DNA from: CAXRGH01 sp964230195
GTDB taxonomy: Bacteria > Pseudomonadota > Gammaproteobacteria > Enterobacterales > Alteromonadaceae
Length of the DNA: 28,334 bases
Reading direction: 5' to 3'
NCBI GenBank assembly: GCA_964230195.1
Contig: CAXRGH010000016.1
Coordinates: 1-28,334 of the forward strand
Part shown: positions 23,313-28,334 of the stretch, piece by piece
Position numbering within the stretch: the stretch's first letter is position 1
Layout: the number at the start of each line of letters is the position of its first letter
Position numbers and translations under genes: made by a program
The notes under the pieces: generated by a model
The model's input: only the letters and a program-made list of their open reading frames with translations
Told to the model about the DNA's origin: nothing
Database searches by the model: none

Positions 23313-26073
23313 ACAATTATTTTCTCCTAAACATACCCATTCAGATCCAATCAAGCGCAAGTCCGCTGTGGAAGCAATGAAGGGTGACACCGCAGAACAA
23401 CAAGCGATACTGAAGACGATTGCATTCAATGATACTGATGCCAGCGTTCGTTACGCTGCTCTTACCGTTTTAAATGATACTATGCTGTGGTGGAAAGCAA
23501 GTTGTGAAGATAAATCTCCAAAGGTTCAGCGTCACGGGCAACAACTAATGCACAATACAGTGATTGCCGGCGGATCAGAGTCAGTGAGCTATGAAGATCT
23601 TCAGGCAGTGATTAGAAGCGATTACAGCTTAGTGGAGAAAGCTGTGTCTGCTGATGTATGGCAGAAAAATACTGATTTCATGCTCGAGTTGTTAAAGCAA
23701 AATAACAAGCCGAGTCTTACGCAGCAGGTATTGTTTGCCACAACAAACAGCGAATTACAGTATCAATTGTTACAGCCAATCGAGGATCGAGAAACGTTAG
23801 AGAAATGTTTTAAGAAAATCACTGATAGCAAAAACCGTGAACTCGTTGAGACCAAACTCGCCGCCATTGAAGCACAGAGAATTGCATTAGAGACGGCTGA
23901 AAAATCCATTAAGCTAAACCTCTCGAAATTGTTGGCACTGACGGAACAAACAAGCTTTGAAAAGTTGCAAGTAGAGCAGACAAGATTAACAGAAGCTTAT
24001 GATCAATCCTATACCATCCTTGAACAGGCTAATCACCCTGACTTAACTGTTTATGGGGAAAAATTTGAGGCAATAACCACGCGCTTAACGGCACTCAAAG
24101 CTAAGCTGTTGCCTGCCTACGAGTTAGCACAACTGGAAGCAGAAGAAAAAGCCAAAGAAGAGGGGGTGTTGAATGACGCCCAAGGTGTCTTAGTTGACGT
24201 CAACAGCGCGCTGTCAACCGGTGCTTCAAGTATTACTCTCGGTGAGCTTGAGATATTTCAACAGAAGCTTCATGCATCACGAGATTCGGTATTAGAGTTG
24301 AAAGCCAGTGCTATCCGCGAAACTCTGTTGAATAACATTGAGAGTAGACTGCAAACGTTAAATAAACTGCCGGCGTTTCAGCAAGCAATAGAGGAAGCAA
24401 CTTCACTGCTAACTGAGTTTAAATCCCTTGCCATCCCGAGTGACATCGCTGAGATGCCTGATGCCGCAGTTCCACTTCGCGAGTTTAAAGCACACTGGAA
24501 ACGCTTACGACAGCCCTACGGAGACTTATGGCCAGCCGATCTGAATACTCAATATCAGGCCGTTGTAAAACCTTGGCATCAAACCCTTGATGATTTCCAA
24601 TCAAGATTGAAAGAGCAAACTGACAAGATTCGCGGCCTTTTAAGAGCCATTGACAATATGATCCGTCAAGGGCGTTATAAAACGGCGATGGGGTTATATG
24701 AAAAGCTACAGCGTTGGTGGGACAAATTGCCCGAACACTACCGATCTAAGTTGACTCGCCACTACGATGAAGTTGTGGCTAAAGTCACCGACCTCAAAGA
24801 CCTTCAGTCTTATATTGCTGCTCCGCGAAAGCCAAACCTGATTGAACAGGTATCCGTTTTGGTAGAAAAACCACTCAGTGTCAATGAACAATCCGCGGCA
24901 TTGAAAAAGTTGCGAGCGGAATTTAATAGCCTAGGAAAGCATGATACTGAGGAAGACAAAGCCCTGAATGAGAAATTTGATGCACTGTGTGAAAAAGCAT
25001 TTGAACCATGCCGAGCGCATTATCAGGCAAAAGAAGAACAACGTGCAGAAAATTATCAACAAAAATTGGCTTGCCTAGACGAACTTGATGTACTGACTCA
25101 ATCTGACATGCCGTTATCTGAGCTGTCAAAATCACTGAGACAATTACAAACCCAATGGCGAAAGATTGGTCACATAGACTTTGCATTATTAGATGACGTT
25201 AATGCACGCTATCAGTTATTGATCAAGCCACTCCATGAAAAAGTCGATGCCTTTTTTGAGGCTAATAGCGATGAAAAGCAACTACTCATCAAACAAGCAG
25301 AGAAACTAACCAGTCTTGAAACTGCAGAAGCCGTTACTCGTGCTAAACAGTTGCAAGGGCAATGGAAAGCCATTGGTTATGCAGGCCAAGCAAAAGAGGA
25401 ATCTCTATGGACTGCATTTAGGGCTACAATGGACAGCGTTTTCAACAAGCAAAAAGAAGAGTCTGATGCTCATAGGGCACAAGTAGATGAGCATATTAGT
25501 GCACTCGAGGCATTAATAAAAACCGCAGAGGCAAGGGTAAAGAACGCAGCTAATGATGCCGATGCTGATGAATGCATGGCAACACTGGAGAGTGAGTCGG
25601 TGATTCATCTAGATGCTTTGCCTGAAAAATTGCGGAGTAAATTTGAAGGGCGAATCGCAAAGGTTGATGAGATCAATGGCAAGCGTCGTCATGCGCAAGA
25701 AAAACAACGAGTCAGTGACATGTACCATCACGTACTTGAAGCCCTAGAAGCCTATCAAGGTGAGGGGATACCAGAGTCCGTTGATGATTTATCGAGTTTC
25801 TGGCAACAGGCATTCACCGTTGATACCACTTCAAAACGAAGCCGTTCAGAGCTTGTTTTATTAATGGAAATCGCAACCGAACGTCAATCACCTGCGGCCT
25901 ACACTGAGCAACGAAGTGCACTGCAAATTGAAGTCATGGCGGCACGTTTAGGTGACGGTGAAGTTTTGGATGTCGATGCCTTGCTATGCGAATGGATCGG
26001 GCAAGGACCGGTTCAGGCTGATGAACTGTCCATGGTTGAACGTATACGAGAATGCGTAAACACCAAACTGTAA
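23302..26073 (+). CDS. DUF349 repeat protein
   Basis: 923 residues, soluble, highly charged, mostly helical with coiled-coil stretches. The N-terminus (about 15-80) looks like a HEAT-type helical repeat (DTDASVRYAALTVLND). At least three and probably four DUF349 units follow, at about 394, 537, 612 and 681, each with the pattern L-x-x-x-W-x-x-I/L-G ... L-W/N-x-x-F/Y (for example QTQWRKIGHID and QGQWKAIGYAG). Biochemical function is unknown; proteins of this type are common in Alteromonadales and Vibrionales. I start at ATG 23302 with AAAGG 11 bases before it; the frame extends upstream to 23221 only inside yeaC. A strong terminator closes the operon. Confidence 0.88.
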   Translation: MIFKQLFSPKHTHSDPIKRKSAVEAMKGDTAEQQAILKTIAFNDTDASVRYAALTVLNDTMLWWKASCEDKSPKVQRHGQQLMHNTVIAGGSESVSYEDLQAVIRSDYSLVEKAVSADVWQKNTDFMLELLKQNNKPSLTQQVLFATTNSELQYQLLQPIEDRETLEKCFKKITDSKNRELVETKLAAIEAQRIALETAEKSIKLNLSKLLALTEQTSFEKLQVEQTRLTEAYDQSYTILEQANHPDLTVYGEKFEAITTRLTALKAKLLPAYELAQLEAEEKAKEEGVLNDAQGVLVDVNSALSTGASSITLGELEIFQQKLHASRDSVLELKASAIRETLLNNIESRLQTLNKLPAFQQAIEEATSLLTEFKSLAIPSDIAEMPDAAVPLREFKAHWKRLRQPYGDLWPADLNTQYQAVVKPWHQTLDDFQSRLKEQTDKIRGLLRAIDNMIRQGRYKTAMGLYEKLQRWWDKLPEHYRSKLTRHYDEVVAKVTDLKDLQSYIAAPRKPNLIEQVSVLVEKPLSVNEQSAALKKLRAEFNSLGKHDTEEDKALNEKFDALCEKAFEPCRAHYQAKEEQRAENYQQKLACLDELDVLTQSDMPLSELSKSLRQLQTQWRKIGHIDFALLDDVNARYQLLIKPLHEKVDAFFEANSDEKQLLIKQAEKLTSLETAEAVTRAKQLQGQWKAIGYAGQAKEESLWTAFRATMDSVFNKQKEESDAHRAQVDEHISALEALIKTAEARVKNAANDADADECMATLESESVIHLDALPEKLRSKFEGRIAKVDEINGKRRHAQEKQRVSDMYHHVLEALEAYQGEGIPESVDDLSSFWQQAFTVDTTSKRSRSELVLLMEIATERQSPAAYTEQRSALQIEVMAARLGDGEVLDVDALLCEWIGQGPVQADELSMVERIRECVNTKL

Positions 26074-26091
26074 TGATTGGTTCAAGGGCAT

Positions 26092-26118
26092 AAAGCGACT
26101 CGTTTGGGTCGCTTTTTT
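26092..26118 (+). terminator. Rho-independent terminator of the zinc-ribbon/yeaC/DUF349 operon
   Basis: AAAGCGAC, loop TCGTTTGG, GTCGCTTT and six T in total. It lies 18 bases after the DUF349 stop. Confidence 0.92.
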
Positions 26119-26384
26119 ATTGCTAAAAGCTCAAGAGTCAAATCGTTAGTCTTAGCCTCATTTGCGCATCTCACACCCATTAGTCAAGCGTCAGTTCAAG
26201 CCAACAACACGTTTGTCGTTGAGAGAGTTAACCAACAAAAGAAAAAATGATTGTTTTCCCACTTTAACGAATTTGATGTTCTCTCTCACGACATCGATGG
26301 AAGTGAGTAAAACGCCTGCAAGCAAAGTCATAACAGGAAGACAACAACCATCGTTTTTTCGCCTATGTTGGTACTTAGGTTATT
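26119..26384. other. Convergent intergenic spacer without a supported gene
   Basis: 266 bases between the DUF349 terminator and the end of ansA. Short frames exist on both strands (26162-26431 plus; 26191-26331 minus, 46 residues) but none has a ribosome binding site or a recognisable product. I see no minus-strand terminator for ansA. Confidence 0.5.
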
Positions 26385-27392
26385 CTATTCGGAGAGTTCG
26401 CCCTTCAAACTGCGCTCAAACGCGGTTTTAAAGGCGGTTGCTGACATGGGTTGACTGAGTAAATAATGCAGTTTAGTTAGGGTTGCTTCCGGTGTCATAT
26501 CATGGCACGACAAAACCCCAAGTTGTTGCAAACGATTGCCCGTTGCGTAGCCGGACATATTCACTCGTCCTCGGCTACACTGGGTGCAATTAACTACATA
26601 AATACCTTGTTCTATTGCCATTGATAATGCGCGAATGATGCCATCATTTTGTGGAGCATTACCCACTCCATAGGTTAGAAGAATAAGGGCTTTTACTGGC
26701 TGTTGAATGGCATTGGTAATCACTTCAGGGCAAATGCCAGGGTATAAAGTTACCATACCAATTGGCTGTGCCTGAATCGGCGTGACGGTTAAGGGGGTTT
26801 CTTTTATTGGCGTTACTATTCCCGCTTTGACCTCTATGTTAATACCAGCATCGAGCAATGCAGGGAAATTAGGGGACTGAAAAGCGCCAAAACCATCAGC
26901 GTCTAACTTACGACTACGATTCCCCCTCAATAGGGTGTTGTTGAAGTATAAGCTGACTTCATGAATTGGGTAATTTGCCGCAATATACAAAGCATTGAGG
27001 AGATTGACTTGACCATCAGAGCGCAGTTCCGCTAAGGGTATTTGAGATCCTGTCACAATGACGGGTTTACCCAGATTGTGGAGCATGAATGACAATGCCG
27101 ACGCCGTGTATGCCATGGTATCGGTGCCGTGAAGAATAATGAAACCATCGTATCGCTGATAATTGGCGTGAATGTCGTCGGCAATGGTTTGCCAATCAGT
27201 GGGTGACATGTCAGATGAATCCATCAATTCTGGGTATTCATTGACCGTAAATTCGGGCATTTCTGAACGATGAAACTCAGGCATGTCGGCTAAGGTTTCA
27301 CCGAGAAACCCTGCCACTGGAATATAACCTTGAGAGGACGGCTTCATGCCAATGGTTCCGCCAGTATAAGCGATAAAGATATGTTTCCGCAT
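26385..27392 (-). CDS. ansA: Type I (cytoplasmic) L-asparaginase AnsA
   Basis: 335 residues from the chosen start. AYTGGTIGM carries the first catalytic Thr, HGTDTMAYTASALSFML the second Thr-Asp pair, and VTGSQIPLAELRSDGQ the Lys/Ser region; all track E. coli AnsA closely, as do RGNRSRKLDADGF and ATGNRLQQLGV. It hydrolyses asparagine to aspartate and ammonia. There is no signal peptide, unlike type II enzymes. MRKHIFIAYTGGT aligns with the E. coli start MQKKSIYVAYTGGT, so I use the ATG at 27392 with GGGGA just upstream; an ATG at 27404 and a TTG at 27416 are possible but add unaligned residues. It converges with the DUF349 operon and diverges from the lipoprotein gene. Confidence 0.94.
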   Translation of the reverse strand: MRKHIFIAYTGGTIGMKPSSQGYIPVAGFLGETLADMPEFHRSEMPEFTVNEYPELMDSSDMSPTDWQTIADDIHANYQRYDGFIILHGTDTMAYTASALSFMLHNLGKPVIVTGSQIPLAELRSDGQVNLLNALYIAANYPIHEVSLYFNNTLLRGNRSRKLDADGFGAFQSPNFPALLDAGINIEVKAGIVTPIKETPLTVTPIQAQPIGMVTLYPGICPEVITNAIQQPVKALILLTYGVGNAPQNDGIIRALSMAIEQGIYVVNCTQCSRGRVNMSGYATGNRLQQLGVLSCHDMTPEATLTKLHYLLSQPMSATAFKTAFERSLKGELSE

Positions 27393-27492
27393 GTTTCCCC
27401 GCATATTGCTCAACAAAGTCTCGCAGTTTTATAAGTAGTTGTTATTATATATGAATTATGTTTCATCTAACGACAGATAAAAAGGGTGCATT

Positions 27493-28334
27493 ATGAAAAA
27501 GTTAGGTTATGTTTGGGTAGTGTTAGCTTTACTGATGGGCTGCTCGCCAGCACCTGAAGAAACAACTCACACGGAGGGTATGAAGTTACACGCGATTTTT
27601 GATGATTATTATGCTGAATCATTAGCGAGAAGCCCAATCTCGGCAACATACCTTGGTGAATCCCAGTACAACAATCAGTATAGCCGTCCTATTACCAAAG
27701 AAAATCAAGCGGATGATCTTGCTTTTGAGACGCGATATTTCCAAAAGCTTCAAGCGGTGGATTATCAGCTATTGTCGGCGCAAGACAAGCTGAGCTACGA
27801 TATTTTCTTTCACGACCGTGAGGTTGCGATTGGGTTAAGTGAATATCCGAGTGAATTATTACCGATTTCTCAGCTATTTAGTGACCAAACATTATTTGCA
27901 GTGCTCGGCTCTGGAGATAGTGTTCAGCCCTTCAATACTGTCAAAGATTTCGACAATTTTATTGGCAGAGCGGAAGGCTTCCGGACCTACATGGATAGTG
28001 TTAAAGCAGCGATGTACCTGGGCATCAATAAAGGCGTTGTACTACCCAAGATTCTTGTAGAAAAAATGCTGCCACAATTTGAAACTCATGCAACTGCTTC
28101 TGTAGAAGAAAGCGTCTTTGCGGGACCACTCAAAAAATTAAATGCCTCAAACGATATTCCTGCCAATGAAAAAGGGCCCTTGGCTCAGCGTTACAAAGCC
28201 ATGATTGCTGAAGTGATTATTCCAACTTATCAAGAGATGCATGCCTTTTTGAAAGATACCTATTTGCCTCAAGCGCGCGATACCGCAGGTTATGGTGATT
28301 TACCTGATGGTAAACGTTGGTATCAAAAATTAAT
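27493..28334 (+). CDS. DUF885 family lipoprotein, 5' part (runs off the right edge)
   Basis: 280 residues are visible and the frame is still open at the last base. The signal peptide ends in a lipobox (LLMGC, C17), so it is a lipoprotein, probably in the outer membrane or periplasm. LARSPISATYLGESQYNNQYSR, LSYDIFFHDRE and GRAEGFRTYMDSVKAAMYLGINKGVVLPKILVEKML are the N-terminal signatures of DUF885, a family with a zinc-peptidase-like C-terminal part (HExxH-type) that would lie outside the window. AAAGGG lies 6 bases before the ATG. The 100-base divergent gap to ansA is AT-rich with no clear promoter pair. Confidence 0.87.
   Translation, partial: MKKLGYVWVVLALLMGCSPAPEETTHTEGMKLHAIFDDYYAESLARSPISATYLGESQYNNQYSRPITKENQADDLAFETRYFQKLQAVDYQLLSAQDKLSYDIFFHDREVAIGLSEYPSELLPISQLFSDQTLFAVLGSGDSVQPFNTVKDFDNFIGRAEGFRTYMDSVKAAMYLGINKGVVLPKILVEKMLPQFETHATASVEESVFAGPLKKLNASNDIPANEKGPLAQRYKAMIAEVIIPTYQEMHAFLKDTYLPQARDTAGYGDLPDGKRWYQKL

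Noticed and set aside
26191..26331. 46-residue minus-strand frame (MTLLAGVLL...) in the gap below ansA
   Set aside because: It has no ribosome binding site or recognisable homology; it might be a decayed gene, but nothing supports expression.
26162..26431. 89-residue plus-strand frame overlapping the end of ansA
   Set aside because: It overlaps a firmly identified gene, is not protein-like in composition and lacks a ribosome binding site.

Overview
The window reads as a stretch of chromosome from a marine gammaproteobacterium, most likely of the order Alteromonadales. The reasons are the E. coli-like but divergent housekeeping genes (tmcA, holD-rimI, ansA, yeaC, ygjV), a TPP-riboswitch-controlled TonB receptor with PnuT, a large secreted beta-helix protein with acidic Thr-Asp-Gly linkers, and a moderately AT-rich composition. 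The genus is inference. I see no insertion sequence, phage gene, integrase, CRISPR array or rRNA.

Layout: (1) 1-3254, the 3' part of a large exported right-handed beta-helix protein ending in a strong terminator. (2) 3477-5646, a chemoreceptor behind a near-consensus sigma-28 (FliA) promoter. (3) 5942-6608, a small exported protein carrying the full JAMM metallopeptidase motif E...H-x-H-x7-S-x2-D, behind a near-consensus sigma-54 promoter with an upstream palindrome. (4) 6750-10796, a ZIP-like metal transporter, tmcA on the minus strand, a divergent hotdog thioesterase and a YgjV-family membrane protein. (5) 10919-14997, a thiamine salvage operon: promoter, TPP riboswitch, TonB receptor, thiamine-binding YkoF-type protein, PnuT and a ThiK-like kinase. 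(6) 15131-18100, an orphan hybrid sensor kinase. (7) 18187-19707, tRNA-Trp followed by holD-rimI-thioredoxin-like protein in overlapping frames. (8) 19801-22637, a cytosolic-type M14 carboxypeptidase and an AGCS amino-acid:sodium symporter with an unusual insertion. (9) 22700-26073, a zinc-ribbon membrane protein, YeaC and a large DUF349 protein, closed by a terminator. (10) Type I asparaginase on the minus strand and the 5' part of a DUF885 lipoprotein running off the right edge.

The best-connected system is the thiamine operon. An outer-membrane receptor, a small cytoplasmic binding protein, a PnuC-fold facilitator and a trapping kinase are placed behind a riboswitch whose two alternative folds can be drawn from the sequence. 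In one fold a 10-bp hairpin covers the ribosome binding site of the receptor. In the other, a segment of the aptamer pairs with the 5' arm of that hairpin and frees the site. The least described item is the sigma-54-promoted exported JAMM-motif protein.
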